Shown piece by piece: positions 1 to 8,506 of a DNA stretch of 64,000 bases (positions are counted from its first letter, which is position 1; each line of letters begins with the position of its first letter). Origin of the DNA: Sphingomonas sanguinis NBRC 13937 (GTDB lineage: Bacteria > Pseudomonadota > Alphaproteobacteria > Sphingomonadales > Sphingomonadaceae); contig NZ_BCTY01000011.1 in assembly GCF_001591005.1 (NCBI RefSeq), forward strand, positions 1 to 64,000, given 5' to 3'. The notes under the pieces were generated by a model. That model was given only the letters and a program-made list of their open reading frames with translations. It did no database searches and had not been told where the DNA came from. The position numbers and the translations under genes were made by a program.

Positions 1-44
1 GGGGTTCACGGCCAGCGGGGACACCCCTCCACCACCACTTCGCG

Positions 45-72
45 GCGGTCCCCCTCCCCTTGCAGGGGAGGA
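45..72. repeat. GC-rich palindromic dispersed repeat, partial copy
   Basis: A stretch of C-rich then G-rich sequence (CCCCTCCCC, short spacer, GGGGAGG) resembles the palindromic repeats found again near 5971 and 6071. It lies in the non-coding start of the window and carries no recognisable gene. Similar short GC-rich palindromes are scattered between genes in many sphingomonad genomes; that is general knowledge, not tested here. Confidence 0.4.
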
Positions 73-74
73 AT

Positions 75-110
75 AAAAAAAGGGGCCGGATCGTGGTCCA
101 GCCCCCTTTT
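75..110 (-). terminator. Rho-independent terminator of the grxD-bolA group
   Basis: Read on the minus strand, a stem GGGGCTGGA / TCCGGCCCC (one G-U pair, 6-nt loop) is followed by seven T residues. It sits about 20 bases after the glutaredoxin stop codon and would end the minus-strand transcript carrying DUF1476, BolA and GrxD. Confidence 0.8.
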
Positions 111-132
111 CAATCTTACAACCGTCGACCGG

Positions 133-456
133 TCACGCGGTCTTCACATCCTGGACCAGCTCGGCCAGTTCGCCGCTTTCGTACATCTCCATCATGATGT
201 CCGAACCGCCGACGAACTCGCCCTTTACATAGAGCTGCGGGATGGTCGGCCAGTCCGAATAGGCCTTGATGCCTTGGCGGATACCCTGGTCCTGAAGAAC
301 GTCGACGCTCTCGAACGGCACATCCAGATGGTTCAGGATCGCCACAGCGCGGCTGGAGAAACCGCATTGCGGGAAGAGCGGCGTGCCCTTCATGAACAGC
401 AGGACGGCATTGTCCTTCACCAGCGCGTCGATCCGCGCGTTCGTATCGTCGGTCAT
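133..456 (-). CDS. grxD: Monothiol glutaredoxin, Grx4/GrxD family
   Basis: A 107-residue CGFS-type monothiol glutaredoxin. The family binds a [2Fe-2S] cluster with glutathione and works with BolA proteins in iron-sulfur cluster delivery and iron sensing in the cytoplasm. The active-site motif CGFS is seen after the FMKGTP stretch, and the glutathione-binding WPTIPQLY and GGSDI motifs follow. I chose the ATG at 456 because a GAGG ribosome-binding site lies 9 nt upstream; the in-frame ATG at 465 touches that GAGG and is too close. It lies just downstream of bolA on the same strand, the classical Grx4-BolA partnership, and is followed by a terminator. Confidence 0.95.
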   Translation of the reverse strand: MTDDTNARIDALVKDNAVLLFMKGTPLFPQCGFSSRAVAILNHLDVPFESVDVLQDQGIRQGIKAYSDWPTIPQLYVKGEFVGGSDIMMEMYESGELAELVQDVKTA

Positions 457-482
457 GTCATTCATCCTCGAAGGAAAACGGG

Positions 483-719
483 TCAGGCGGCCGGAACCGC
501 CGTGGTCAGTTGCAGCGCGTGGAGCTCGCCCCCCATGCGCCCGCCCAGCGCGGCATAGACGGCGCGGGTGCGCGCGACGCGGCTCATGCCCGCAAAGCTG
601 GCGGCAACCACATGGGCGGCATAGTGATCGCCGTCCCCGGCTAGGTCGGTGATCTGGACCTCGGCATCGGGAATGGCGGTGCGGATCATCGCGGCGATAT
701 CGTCGGCGGCCATCGGCAT
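483..719 (-). CDS. BolA family protein
   Basis: A 78-residue single-domain BolA/IbaG-type protein. The family forms heterodimers with monothiol glutaredoxins that share a [2Fe-2S] cluster. Visible hallmarks are the central GDGDHYAAHVVAASFAG segment, including the conserved histidine, and the later RVARTRAVYAALGG segment that matches the family helix-turn-helix-like region. It starts 2 bases after the DUF1476 stop and ends 26 bases before the glutaredoxin start, so the three genes are almost certainly one transcript. An internal ATG at 713 is an alternative start. Which BolA subgroup it belongs to cannot be decided by eye. Confidence 0.9.
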   Translation of the reverse strand: MPMAADDIAAMIRTAIPDAEVQITDLAGDGDHYAAHVVAASFAGMSRVARTRAVYAALGGRMGGELHALQLTTAVPAA

Positions 720-721
720 GA

Positions 722-1045
722 TCAGCGGCTCTCGATCAGCTGGCGGCGCGCCTCGACCTGCTGCTCGTCGAGCGCACGACGGACCTCGGCCTCCCCGACA
801 TCGATCCCGGCAGCGGTCAGGTCGCCCAGCAGTTTGCGGATGACATCCTCATCACCGGCTTCCTCGAAATCGACCTGGACAACCGCCTTGGCATAGGCAT
901 CGGTTTCGGCGGGGGTCAGCTTCATGCGTTCGGCCGCCCATTGCGCGACCAGCCGATTGCGCCGGGCCGTGATGCGGAACATCATGTCCTGGTCGGCCAC
1001 GAACTTGGCCTCGAACCCCTTCCTGCGATCATCGAAACTCGTCAT
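722..1045 (-). CDS. DUF1476 protein (F1-ATPase zeta-subunit-like inhibitor)
   Basis: A 107-residue, mostly helical protein of the DUF1476 family, which includes the zeta subunit of alphaproteobacterial F1Fo-ATP synthase, a natural inhibitor of ATP hydrolysis. The N-terminal FDDRRKGFEAKFVADQDMMF segment and the following RRNRLVAQWAAE segment are family hallmarks; the inhibitory region of known zeta proteins is at this N-terminus. It is the first gene of the DUF1476-bolA-grxD minus-strand group. Whether this copy inhibits the ATPase is inference from the family. Confidence 0.88.
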   Translation of the reverse strand: MTSFDDRRKGFEAKFVADQDMMFRITARRNRLVAQWAAERMKLTPAETDAYAKAVVQVDFEEAGDEDVIRKLLGDLTAAGIDVGEAEVRRALDEQQVEARRQLIESR

Positions 1046-1278
1046 CGGTCCGCTATCCCCCAGCCCCGCGGGGCTTCGCCAGTCATCACGTTAGACGCCC
1101 GAAATAGGCATGACGCCGCGCAGGTGCAACCAATGCGCCGCTGCGTCGTTATCGCGCGCCGCAAATTCCCACCGGCCGAAACGGGAACATAGCGTATCGC
1201 TCGCTCGTACTGTAAGCAACGCAGTGATCGGACGACTGGCCGCCCTTACGAGCCGGGGCCGATCGGCAGGAGAGAGCG

Positions 1279-1428
1279 ATGCGTCACGAGCATTTCCCGA
1301 AAAACCGCGAGGTTGCCCGCAGCTATGACATGGCTCCACCCGCACCGGTGGCTGGCTTGGTCAACGGCCTGTTGGCATCGTTGGTCCTCTGGGCCTTGAT
1401 CGCAGGTGTCGTCGCCTTCGCCCTGTAA
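1279..1428 (+). CDS. Small single-pass membrane protein
   Basis: A 49-residue reading frame not recognised as a named family. The N-terminal half is polar and basic (starts MRHEHFPKNREVARSYD). The C-terminal half is a single hydrophobic helix (AGLVNGLLASLVLWALIAGV). A good AGGAG ribosome-binding site precedes the ATG by about 6 bases, which is the main reason to believe it. It is convergent with leuD and divergent from the DUF1476 gene. Function unknown; the layout resembles many small inner-membrane proteins. Confidence 0.55.
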   Translation: MRHEHFPKNREVARSYDMAPPAPVAGLVNGLLASLVLWALIAGVVAFAL

Positions 1429-1449
1429 CCAAGGGCGGTAAAAGGAAAA

Positions 1450-2061
1450 TCAGGACAGCGCCGCCGTCAGCCGCGCCCGCCCCTCGACCCAGGGGCGCCC
1501 TGCCGCCATCTCGCCCTCGAACCGGCCGATGGCTTCGTCCCGCGCCAGGGTCAGCCCTACTTCGTCCAGCCCCTTCATCAGGCATTCGCGACGAAACGGG
1601 TCCAGCTCGAAAGGGAAACGATCCTGATAGGGCGTCGTGACGCTCATCGTTTCCAGATCGACGGTGATAGGCTGGTCCTTCGCCACCTCCAGAAGACGGT
1701 CGACCGCTTCCTGCGGCAGGACCACCGGTACGATGCCGTTCTTGAAGGCATTGCCCGAGAAGATGTCCGAGAAACTCGGCGCGATCACCGCCTGGATGCC
1801 CATATCGGCCAGCGCCCAGGCGGCATGTTCGCGGCTGGACCCGCAACCGAAATTGTCGCCCGCGATCAGGATCGGCGCCCCCGCATAACGCGGATCGTCG
1901 AAGATATTACCCGGCTGCGCCCGCACCGTCTCGAACGCGCCACGCCCCAGACCGGCGCGGGTGATGGTCTTCAACCAATGCGCCGGGATGATGACGTCGG
2001 TGTCGATATTCTTGGCACCCCAGGGATAGGCCGTGCCCGAGACGGTCGTGACCGGATTCAT
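1450..2061 (-). CDS. leuD: 3-isopropylmalate dehydratase small subunit
   Basis: The 203-residue swivel-domain subunit of isopropylmalate isomerase, which with LeuC converts 2- to 3-isopropylmalate in leucine biosynthesis. Seen motifs are [15 protein letters not shown] near the N-terminus and the [17 protein letters not shown] block that closes the active site. The length is normal for bacterial LeuD. It is the last gene of the leuC-small ORF-leuD group, starting 18 bases after the small ORF. Confidence 0.96.
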   Translation of the reverse strand: MNPVTTVSGTAYPWGAKNIDTDVIIPAHWLKTITRAGLGRGAFETVRAQPGNIFDDPRYAGAPILIAGDNFGCGSSREHAAWALADMGIQAVIAPSFSDIFSGNAFKNGIVPVVLPQEAVDRLLEVAKDQPITVDLETMSVTTPYQDRFPFELDPFRRECLMKGLDEVGLTLARDEAIGRFEGEMAAGRPWVEGRARLTAALS

Positions 2062-2079
2062 GCGTCGATCCTGCCCTGT

Positions 2080-2199
2080 TCAGCGCGTCGGGGCGGGTCG
2101 CTGCTCGGCCGTGGCGGGGCGCGAGGCAACCCCGGCGGCATAGGCAGCCGCGCCGCACAGCACCGCGCCGGTGACGAGCATGACCAATACGTGCTTCAT
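2080..2199 (-). CDS. 39-residue exported or membrane peptide between leuC and leuD
   Basis: A short frame with an N-terminal hydrophobic stretch (starts MKHVLVMLVTGAVLCGAAAY), then a short Pro/Ala/Arg tail. It fills the leuC-leuD gap almost exactly: 22 bases after leuC and 18 bases before leuD. This suggests a translated gene in the operon rather than chance. A G-rich ribosome-binding region precedes the ATG. The hydrophobic part looks like a signal peptide or single membrane helix, and Cys15 gives a weak lipobox-like LCG. No function is claimed. Confidence 0.5.
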   Translation of the reverse strand: MKHVLVMLVTGAVLCGAAAYAAGVASRPATAEQRPAPTR

Positions 2200-2221
2200 G
2201 ATGCTACCCCTGCCGTCCCTG

Positions 2222-3676
2222 TTATGCGTCTTCACGATCGACGTCGTGGACATTCAACTCTCTAACATCGAAAAGGCGCCCGGTCACGGCCGCCGCCGCC
2301 GCCATCGCGGGGGAAAGCAGGTGCGTACGCGCCCCCGGCCCCTGCCGCCCGACGAAATTGCGGTTCGACGTGGAGGCACAGCGCTCGCCCGGCGGCACCT
2401 TGTCGGGGTTCATGGCAAGGCACATCGAGCAACCCGGCTCGCGCCACTCGAAGCCCGCCTGCACGAACACCTGGTCCAACCCCTCGGCCTCGGCCTGACG
2501 CTTGACCAGACCCGAGCCCGGCACGACCAGCGCACGGACGCCGTCGGCCACGCGGCGGTCGCGCGCCACGGCGGCGGCGGCGCGCAGATCCTCGATCCGG
2601 CTGTTGGTGCAGCTGCCGATAAAGACATGCTGGATCGCGACATCCTGCATCGCGGTGCCGGGGGTCAGGCCCATATAGTCGAGCGACTTGCGCGCCGCTT
2701 CGCGCTTGGACGGATCGGCGAAGCTGTCGGGATCGGGAACCACGCCGGTGATCGGCACCACATCCTCGGGGCTGGTGCCCCAGGTCAGGTTCGGCGCGAT
2801 GTCGGCGGCGTCCAGCGTCACGACCTTGTCATACACCGCCCCCGGATCGGTCGGCAGCGTCCGCCACCAAGCGACGGCCTTCTCCCAATCCTCGCCCTGG
2901 GGGGCCATGGGGCGGCCCTTCAGATAGGCGAAGGTCGTCTCGTCCGGCGCGATCAGGCCCGCCCGCGCGCCGCCTTCGATCGACATGTTGGCGATGGTCA
3001 GGCGCCCTTCAACCGACAGGTTGCGGATGACGCTGCCGGTGAATTCGATGACATGGCCGGTCCCGCCCGCCGCACCGATCTTGCCGATGATGGCCAGCAC
3101 GACGTCCTTGGCCGACACGCCGTGGCCCAGCACGCCATCGACGCGCACTTCCATCGTCTTGGACGGCGACAGCAGCAACGTCTGGGTCGCCAGCACATGC
3201 TCGACCTCCGACGTGCCGATGCCGAAGGCCAGCGCGCCCAGCGCGCCGTGTGCCGAGGTATGGCTGTCGCCGCACACCAATGTCGTGCCCGGCAGGGTGA
3301 AGCCCTGTTCCGGCCCGACGACATGGACGATACCCTGCGCCGCCGCCGTCGCATCGATATAATCGACACCAAACTCGGCGGTGTTGCGACGAAGCGCGTC
3401 CAACTGCTGCGCGCTTTCCGGGTCGGCGATGGGCAGGAGCTTGCCGTTCGCGTCCTTGCGCGGCGTCGTCGGCAGGTTGTGATCGGGCACCGCCAGCGTC
3501 AGCTCGGGCCGCCGTACCTTGCGCCCGGCGGCGCGTAGCCCCTCGAACGCCTGCGGGCTCGTCACCTCATGGACGAGGTGGCGGTCGATATAGATGAGGC
3601 AGGTGCCATCGGGCCGCCGTTCGACAACGTGCGCGGCCCAGATCTTCTCGTACAGAGTCTGGGGTCGTTGGGCCAT
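2222..3676 (-). CDS. leuC: 3-isopropylmalate dehydratase large subunit
   Basis: A 484-residue aconitase-superfamily enzyme carrying the [4Fe-4S] cluster of isopropylmalate isomerase (leucine pathway, cytoplasm). The cluster cysteines are visible in FIGSCTNSR and in the GCSMCLAMN motif; the N-terminal [10 protein letters not shown] and [15 protein letters not shown] segments are typical. It is slightly longer than the usual 465-470 residues. The downstream gene order on the same strand is the 39-residue ORF and then leuD. Confidence 0.97.
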   Translation of the reverse strand: MAQRPQTLYEKIWAAHVVERRPDGTCLIYIDRHLVHEVTSPQAFEGLRAAGRKVRRPELTLAVPDHNLPTTPRKDANGKLLPIADPESAQQLDALRRNTAEFGVDYIDATAAAQGIVHVVGPEQGFTLPGTTLVCGDSHTSAHGALGALAFGIGTSEVEHVLATQTLLLSPSKTMEVRVDGVLGHGVSAKDVVLAIIGKIGAAGGTGHVIEFTGSVIRNLSVEGRLTIANMSIEGGARAGLIAPDETTFAYLKGRPMAPQGEDWEKAVAWWRTLPTDPGAVYDKVVTLDAADIAPNLTWGTSPEDVVPITGVVPDPDSFADPSKREAARKSLDYMGLTPGTAMQDVAIQHVFIGSCTNSRIEDLRAAAAVARDRRVADGVRALVVPGSGLVKRQAEAEGLDQVFVQAGFEWREPGCSMCLAMNPDKVPPGERCASTSNRNFVGRQGPGARTHLLSPAMAAAAAVTGRLFDVRELNVHDVDREDA

Positions 3677-3733
3677 GATGGGGGCGCTGTTATCCGAAAA
3701 GGTGCGAAAGGCAAAGGCGAAGCGTAATCTTAT

Positions 3734-3750
3734 TTCGCTTCGGTAGCGAA
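3734..3750. other. Short hairpin between GST gene and leuC
   Basis: A perfect 6-bp inverted repeat (TTCGCT, 5-nt loop, AGCGAA) lies in the 99-base gap between the GST stop and the leuC start, both on the minus strand. On the minus strand it is followed by ATAAG and not by a T-run, so it is at best a weak terminator or processing site. Nothing else is seen in this gap. Confidence 0.35.
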
Positions 3751-3775
3751 TTTGCCTCTCGAAGGAGGGTTTTGC

Positions 3776-4459
3776 TCACGCGCGGAAGTCTTGAGTCACG
3801 CCGCCGCATTCGGCCAGCTCGATCTCATGATCGGGGTCGCGCCACGTCTCCGCTAAGGCCTGAGCCTCCCAGTCCTGCGCCGCCGGGTGCGCGAGCAGCG
3901 TCTCGACCCAGGTAGCACCAGCCGCGCCGACATCGATGGCATAGGTCCGCACCCGAAACGCCACCGGCGCGTAAAACGCATCGACTGCCGAGAAGCGCGC
4001 GCCTGCCAGCCAAGGCCCGCCGAACCGCGACAGCCCCTCGCTCCATAATTCCGCCAGCCGCGCGACATCGCGCTCCAGCCGGGGTGACGGCGGCTTAGCG
4101 TCCACCCGCACGCCGATATTCATCGTCCGCTCGGCGCGGAGCGCGCCAAAGCCGCCATGCATCTCGGCCACCGCACACATCGCCCAGGCGCGCGCCGCCT
4201 CGTCCTCCGGCCAGACACCCGGATGCCGTTCGGCCAAATACAGCGTGATGCCCAGCGAGTCCCATACCGTCCGCTCGCCATCGAGTAGCACCGGCACTTG
4301 GCCCGTCGGGGAGAAGGCGCGGAACGCCTCGTAATTCTCCGCCGCCGCGAACGGCTCGATCCAGTCTGTGAAGGCGATCCCGAGCGCCTTCATCAGCAGC
4401 CAGGGACGCAGCGACCAGCTGGAATAATTCCGGTTCGCGGTGACGAGCGTATAGGCCAT
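3776..4459 (-). CDS. Glutathione S-transferase family protein
   Basis: A 227-residue GST-like protein. The N-terminal thioredoxin-fold half has NYSSWSLRPWLLMKA with the likely catalytic serine region, the cis-proline segment GQVPVLLDGERTVWDSLGI and the glutathione-binding D-S pair. An all-helical C-terminal half follows. I chose the ATG at 4459 because it overlaps the stop codon of scoB by one base, indicating translational coupling; longer frames upstream only re-read scoB. Substrate unknown. Confidence 0.88.
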   Translation of the reverse strand: MAYTLVTANRNYSSWSLRPWLLMKALGIAFTDWIEPFAAAENYEAFRAFSPTGQVPVLLDGERTVWDSLGITLYLAERHPGVWPEDEAARAWAMCAVAEMHGGFGALRAERTMNIGVRVDAKPPSPRLERDVARLAELWSEGLSRFGGPWLAGARFSAVDAFYAPVAFRVRTYAIDVGAAGATWVETLLAHPAAQDWEAQALAETWRDPDHEIELAECGGVTQDFRA

Positions 4460-5100
4460 CAGCGCTCGAACTTGGCCGTGGTCTTCGCCGCCACCTCGTC
4501 GGCGGTCACGCCCGGCGCGCATTCGACCAGCCGGAACAGGCTGTCATGGTCGGGACGCTGGAACACCGCCAGATCGGTGACGATCATGTCGACGACGTTG
4601 CGCCCGGTCAGCGGCAGGGTGCATTCCGGGATGAACTTCGGACTGCCGTCCTTGGCGTTGTGCTCCATGACGACGATGATCTTCTTGACGCCCGCGACCA
4701 GATCCATCGCCCCGCCCATGCCCTTGATCATCTTGCCGGGGATCATCCAGTTGGCGATGTCGCCCCCTTCGGACACTTCCATCGCGCCCAGCACGGTCAG
4801 GTCGATATGCCCGCCCCGGATCATCGCGAAGCTGTCGGCGGACGAAAAATAGACCGAGTGCGGCAACTCGCTGATCGTTTGCTTGCCCGCATTGATCAGG
4901 TCAGGATCGACCTCATCATCATAGGGGAACGGCCCGATGCCCAGCATCCCGTTTTCGGATTGCAGCGTGACCTCAACCCCTTGCGGGATATGGTTGGCCA
5001 CCAGTGTCGGGATGCCGATGCCGAGATTCACATAGAAGCCGTCCTTCAGCTCCTTGGCCGCACGGGCGGCCATTTCGTCGCGGGTCCAGGCCATGCTCAT
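4459..5100 (-). CDS. scoB: 3-oxoacid CoA-transferase subunit B
   Basis: The 213-residue beta subunit of a succinyl-CoA:3-ketoacid CoA-transferase, which with ScoA activates acetoacetate or similar 3-oxoacids. The catalytic glutamate lies in [23 protein letters not shown] and GGAMDLVAG are further family blocks. Start at 5100: AGGAG is placed 5 bases upstream, and the ATG overlaps the stop of the phosphatase gene in an ATGA. It is strikingly similar to PcaJ later in the window (59738-60388). Unusually, its partner scoA is separated from it by a phosphatase lipoprotein gene. Confidence 0.93.
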   Translation of the reverse strand: MSMAWTRDEMAARAAKELKDGFYVNLGIGIPTLVANHIPQGVEVTLQSENGMLGIGPFPYDDEVDPDLINAGKQTISELPHSVYFSSADSFAMIRGGHIDLTVLGAMEVSEGGDIANWMIPGKMIKGMGGAMDLVAGVKKIIVVMEHNAKDGSPKFIPECTLPLTGRNVVDMIVTDLAVFQRPDHDSLFRLVECAPGVTADEVAAKTTAKFER

Positions 5101-6041
5101 TGCTCTCCTGTCGGATGCCACCGCCGGTCGGCGGGGAAGATGTCGTCGGGCGTACCCTTCAGCGCCTTGCCATAGACGGGGTTCGGAAAAACGAACCAGC
5201 CACGCCCCCACAAGGCGGCGACACGCGGGCTATCCGCCCGGGCGCGACGCTCCGCGACGCTGGCCGGCGTGTTGAACAGGTCGCTGAAATCGCCGAGCTG
5301 GTCGCCGCCCATCGCGATCACGCAATAGCGATCGGCGATCCGCCAGCGCCGCGCGTCCTTATTGTCGCCGGTAGGGGTGTCGGTGCGGACGAACAGCGTG
5401 TCGCCATGCACCGCCGGGCCCAACCCCGCCGCGTCGATCGCGCGGGCCGCGCCAGCGGCGTCGTCGCGATTGGTGTTGAAGATCACGGTCACGCCCATGG
5501 TCCGCAAGTCAGCGATCGCCGCCGCCGCGCCGGGCGTGGGCAGGACGGCATGGCCATCGCTCTGCTCCCAGGCGTTCCAGCGGCCGGGAAAGGCGCGATC
5601 GGCGCGGCCGGTCAGGTCGTCCTGCTCGAAGCCCAAGTTGAGGAGGACCGTCTCATCGACGTCGAACACCGCCGCCGGGCGCTTGCCTGCGCAGGATACG
5701 AAGCGCGGATCGTTCAGCGTCGCGCCCTGCGCCAGTACGACGCTGTCGGACTGCGGACGACGAACGCGGTCTGCGGCATAGGTGACGAGTGCGTTCCATG
5801 CCTGGCGCGAGATCGCATCGGCTTCGGCCGAGCCGTAGAGATATTGCATCCCGGCCAGCTTGGGGTTGGTGGCGGGTGGTGGGGGTGCGGGGCTGTTGTT
5901 GCCGACCGCGACGACGCAGCCGGATAGGGTCAGGGCGGCGGCGAGTGCGGCGCCCAGCCTCAGGCCGGGGAGCCCTCCCCCAGCCCCTCCCGCCTGCGGG
6001 AGGGGAGAGGTTATTTGGCGACTGTCTTGCTTTCTCAACAT
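5097..6041 (-). CDS. HAD-family class B-type acid phosphatase, lipoprotein e(P4)-like
   Basis: A 314-residue HAD-superfamily phosphatase of the lipoprotein e(P4)/5'-nucleotidase type. The catalytic DxD motif is [11 protein letters not shown] and the second HAD motif is IFNTNRD. A lipoprotein signal ending in LTLSGC (cysteine at about residue 42) predicts an outer-membrane-anchored periplasmic enzyme. Odd point: the only plausible start upstream (ATG 6041) puts about 15 extra residues before the signal peptide, and these are encoded by a GC-rich palindromic repeat. The gene sits between scoA and scoB and overlaps scoB by 4 bases (ATGA). Its tie to ketone metabolism is unclear; it may be a passenger. 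Confidence 0.82.
   Translation of the reverse strand: MLRKQDSRQITSPLPQAGGAGGGLPGLRLGAALAAALTLSGCVVAVGNNSPAPPPPATNPKLAGMQYLYGSAEADAISRQAWNALVTYAADRVRRPQSDSVVLAQGATLNDPRFVSCAGKRPAAVFDVDETVLLNLGFEQDDLTGRADRAFPGRWNAWEQSDGHAVLPTPGAAAAIADLRTMGVTVIFNTNRDDAAGAARAIDAAGLGPAVHGDTLFVRTDTPTGDNKDARRWRIADRYCVIAMGGDQLGDFSDLFNTPASVAERRARADSPRVAALWGRGWFVFPNPVYGKALKGTPDDIFPADRRWHPTGEQ
5971..6010. repeat. GC-rich palindromic repeat, copy A
   Basis: The core is a perfect palindrome with 10-bp arms (CCCCTCCCGC, CT, GCGGGAGGGG). Its 22-base core is the exact inverted copy of the one at 6077-6098. Copy A lies inside the reading frame of the phosphatase lipoprotein and encodes part of the stretch before its signal peptide. 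Confidence 0.8.
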
Positions 6042-6070
6042 GCGTTTACGCCCCCAATGTCCGCCAAGCG

Positions 6071-6113
6071 CGCTCCCCCTCCCGCAGGCGGGAGGGGGCC
6101 GGGGGGAGGGCCC
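6071..6113. repeat. GC-rich palindromic repeat, copy B
   Basis: A palindrome with 11-bp arms (CCCCCTCCCGC, AG, GCGGGAGGGGG), plus a flanking GGGGGGAGGGCCC that also matches the inverted flank of copy A. It occupies most of the gap between the scoA stop and the phosphatase start. In RNA it would form a strong hairpin between the two genes and could lower read-through or stabilise the upstream scoA message. Confidence 0.8.
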
Positions 6114-6135
6114 GACCCACCCCCTGCCCTAACCG

Positions 6136-6837
6136 TCAAACCCGCTCGCGCACCGTGCGGAACTCGATCTTCTTCTCATACGGCGCGCCGACGATCATCC
6201 GCTTCACGTAAATCCCGGGCAAATGGATCTGATCGGGGTCGAGGCTGCCCACCGGCACCACCTCTTCGACCTCGGCGACACAGATGCGCCCCGCCGTCGC
6301 CATCGGCTGGTTGAAGTTGCGCGCGGTCTTGCGGAAGATCAGGTTCCCGGCCTCGTCGGCCTTCCACCCCTTGATGATCGACAGGTCGGCGCGAATACCG
6401 CGCTCCAGGATGTAATCCTCGCCGTCGAAGCTCTTCACTTCCTTGCCTTCGGCCACCTTCGTGCCGACGCCGGTCTTGGTATAGAAGCCGGGAATGCCCG
6501 CACCCCCTGCCCGGCAACGCTCGGCGAGCGTCCCTTGCGGACAGAACTCGACCTCCAGCTCGCCGCTCAGATATTGCCGCTCGAACTCCTTGTTCTCGCC
6601 GACATAGGAGGAGATCATCTTCTTGACCTGATGCGAGCGGAGCAGCTTGCCCAGCCCCACGCCGTCGATCCCGGCATTGTTGCTGGCGATGGTCAGGTCC
6701 TTGACTCCCGCGGCCTCGATCGCGTCGATCAGCCGCTCCGGGATACCGCACAGGCCGAAGCCCCCGGCGCAGATCGTCATGCCGTCATGGAGCAGGCCGT
6801 CGAGCGCGGCGGCCGCGTCGGAATAGAGCTTCTGCAT
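6136..6837 (-). CDS. scoA: 3-oxoacid CoA-transferase subunit A
   Basis: The 233-residue alpha subunit of the CoA-transferase whose beta subunit is at 4459-5100. Family motifs seen are the [10 protein letters not shown] CoA-binding glycine block near residue 22, SNNAG, and [18 protein letters not shown]. It is paralogous to PcaI (59028-59741), with long identical stretches. It is first in the minus-strand group scoA, phosphatase, scoB, GST. The likely role is use of acetoacetate/ketone bodies or polyhydroxybutyrate-derived acids, inferred from the family. Confidence 0.93.
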   Translation of the reverse strand: MQKLYSDAAAALDGLLHDGMTICAGGFGLCGIPERLIDAIEAAGVKDLTIASNNAGIDGVGLGKLLRSHQVKKMISSYVGENKEFERQYLSGELEVEFCPQGTLAERCRAGGAGIPGFYTKTGVGTKVAEGKEVKSFDGEDYILERGIRADLSIIKGWKADEAGNLIFRKTARNFNQPMATAGRICVAEVEEVVPVGSLDPDQIHLPGIYVKRMIVGAPYEKKIEFRTVRERV

Positions 6838-7031
6838 GGGCGTCCTCCCTATAATGCGGCAAGCGTTAGGCGGAGGGGCAGAGCCCGGTCAAGCCGGCAT
6901 AGCGTGTACGGAACAAGCGGGCCGGACGACGGAAGCTTCTACCCAACAGACTAATAACGCTCACAAAACCGTTTCCACGCTGCCAAGGCGATCCAAGCAG
7001 AAATCGATTGCATGACCGGATCAAACATAGA

Positions 7032-7065
7032 CAAAACAAAACCGCCCCGGAGTAATCCGGGGCGG
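7032..7065 (-). terminator. Rho-independent terminator after csbD
   Basis: A perfect 10-bp GC stem (CCGCCCCGGA / TCCGGGGCGG, 4-nt loop) is followed on the minus strand by TTTTGTTTTG. It lies about 45 bases after the CsbD stop codon. Confidence 0.88.
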
Positions 7066-7108
7066 CAAGTTCGTTGCTGATTGCTTTAGTCAGAAACGAT
7101 TAGCAGGT

Positions 7109-7291
7109 TCAGATGTTGTCGCCAAGAGCGCCCTTCACCGAACCCTTCATCTGCTGGCCCTTGCCTTCCAGCTGCTGGGCTTCGCCCTCGGCTTGCAGCT
7201 TTTCGTCATGGTTGTGTTCGCCAATGGCTTCCTTGGCCTTGCCAACCAGTTCGTTGACGTTGCCCTTGATCTTGTCGACGAGTTCACCCAT
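7109..7291 (-). CDS. CsbD family stress protein
   Basis: A 60-residue very hydrophilic protein of the CsbD family: repeated helical KIKGNVNELVGKAKEAIGE and EGKGQQMKGSVKGALGDNI segments. The family is induced by general stress, and the molecular role is not known. Start chosen at 7291 because the upstream in-frame ATG at 7303 is itself part of the GGAGG ribosome-binding site placed 5 bases before 7291. It has its own terminator and a promoter match to the alphaproteobacterial general stress sigma factor EcfG, which fits the family's regulation. Confidence 0.88.
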   Translation of the reverse strand: MGELVDKIKGNVNELVGKAKEAIGEHNHDEKLQAEGEAQQLEGKGQQMKGSVKGALGDNI

Positions 7292-7344
7292 GGGGGCCTC
7301 CATTACTGGGGATCAAAGCGATCCCGTTGAACACTCGAAGACAA

Positions 7345-7369
7345 AACACTTCGTTACGCGGCAAGTTCC
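7345..7369 (-). promoter_or_regulatory. Candidate EcfG (general stress) promoter of csbD
   Basis: On the minus strand GGAAC (with the favoured following TT) is separated by 16 bases from TGTT. The alphaproteobacterial EcfG consensus is GGAAC-N16/17-CGTT, so one of nine core bases differs. It lies about 50 bases upstream of the csbD start. Confidence 0.55.
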
Positions 7370-7381
7370 CTGAAATTAACG

Positions 7382-8410
7382 TCAGATCAGGCCCGCCAGC
7401 GGGCTCGACGGGTCGGCATAGCGCCGCATTCCCATCCGCCCGGCGCGATACGCCATGCGCCCCGCCTCGACCCCGGCCTTCATCGCGCGAGCCATCAGCA
7501 CCGGGTCCTTGGCCTCAGCAATCGCGGTGTTCATCAGTACCCCGTCACAGCCCAGCTCCATCGCCACCGCCGCCTCGGACGCGGTGCCGACCCCGGCATC
7601 GACCAGCACCGGCACCTTCGCGCCTTCGACGATCAGGCGAATCGTGACCTTGTTCTGGATGCCCAGCCCCGACCCGATCGGCGCACCCAACGGCATGATC
7701 GCGACCGCGCCGACATCCTCCAGCCGCTTCGCCGCAATGGGATCGTCAACGCAATAGACCATCGGCTTGAAGCCTTCCTTGGCCAGCACTTCTGTCGCCC
7801 GCAGCGTCTCATACATGTCCGGGTAGAGCGTCTTCGCCTCGCCCAGCACCTCCAGCTTGACCAGGTCCCAGCCGCCCGCCTCGCGCGCTAGGCGGAGCGT
7901 GCGGATCGCATCCTCGGCCGTGAAGCAGCCCGCCGTGTTGGGCAGATAGGTGATCTTCTTGGGGTCGATGAAATCGGTCAGCATCGGCGCGTTGCGGTCC
8001 GACACGTTCACCCGGCGCACCGCAACCGTGACGATCTCCGCGCCGGAGGCTTCGACCGCCGCCGCATTCTGCGCGAAGTCCTTGTACTTGCCCGTGCCGA
8101 CGATCAGGCGCGAGCGGAAACGCTGCCCCGCGACCTCCCACGAATCATCCTCGACGACCGGCGCCGCATGGTCGCCGCCGCCGACGAAGTGCACGATCTC
8201 GATCTCGTCGCCATCCTCCACCTGCACCTGCGCCAGCGTCGAGCGGGGCACGACCTCCAGATTGCGCTCCACCGCCACCTTTTCGGGCACCAGCCCCAGC
8301 TGGCTCGCCAGATCGGCGAGCGACAGGCCCGCAGGCACCCGCTTATGCTCGCCATTCACGGTGATCGTCACGGTTCCATCGGTGTGGGGCATATGTGTGT
8401 CACTTACCAT
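7382..8410 (-). CDS. thiSG: Fused sulfur carrier ThiS / thiazole synthase ThiG
   Basis: A single protein of about 340 residues. The first ~75 residues are a ubiquitin-fold ThiS domain ([38 protein letters not shown]), and the rest is ThiG ([15 protein letters not shown], the Schiff-base lysine region [28 protein letters not shown]). ThiG makes the thiazole phosphate of thiamine from DXP, dehydroglycine and ThiS-thiocarboxylate. Because of the fusion, the Gly-Gly that must carry sulfur is internal, about 15 residues before ThiG begins. The start is uncertain: ATG 8410 or ATG 8392, both with weak ribosome-binding sites. It is divergent from aroQ; no TPP riboswitch is recognised upstream. Confidence 0.9.
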   Translation of the reverse strand: MVSDTHMPHTDGTVTITVNGEHKRVPAGLSLADLASQLGLVPEKVAVERNLEVVPRSTLAQVQVEDGDEIEIVHFVGGGDHAAPVVEDDSWEVAGQRFRSRLIVGTGKYKDFAQNAAAVEASGAEIVTVAVRRVNVSDRNAPMLTDFIDPKKITYLPNTAGCFTAEDAIRTLRLAREAGGWDLVKLEVLGEAKTLYPDMYETLRATEVLAKEGFKPMVYCVDDPIAAKRLEDVGAVAIMPLGAPIGSGLGIQNKVTIRLIVEGAKVPVLVDAGVGTASEAAVAMELGCDGVLMNTAIAEAKDPVLMARAMKAGVEAGRMAYRAGRMGMRRYADPSSPLAGLI

Positions 8411-8506
8411 GCAGTCGCTGCCCGCTCGACGGAGAGGTGGGCAAGCGGTTAAGGAAGGCCCTCGATCTAGGCCCGGCCACCCCGAGCCGCAACCATGGGA
8501 GTGCCG

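Noticed and set aside
1091-1345. Open frame of 84 codons on the minus strand upstream of the small membrane protein
   Set aside because: Composition is unlike a real protein, no ribosome-binding site, and it overlaps the better supported 49-residue frame on the plus strand.
8411-8506. Possible TPP riboswitch in front of thiSG
   Set aside because: No THI-box motifs or fitting stems are visible in the 96-base divergent gap.
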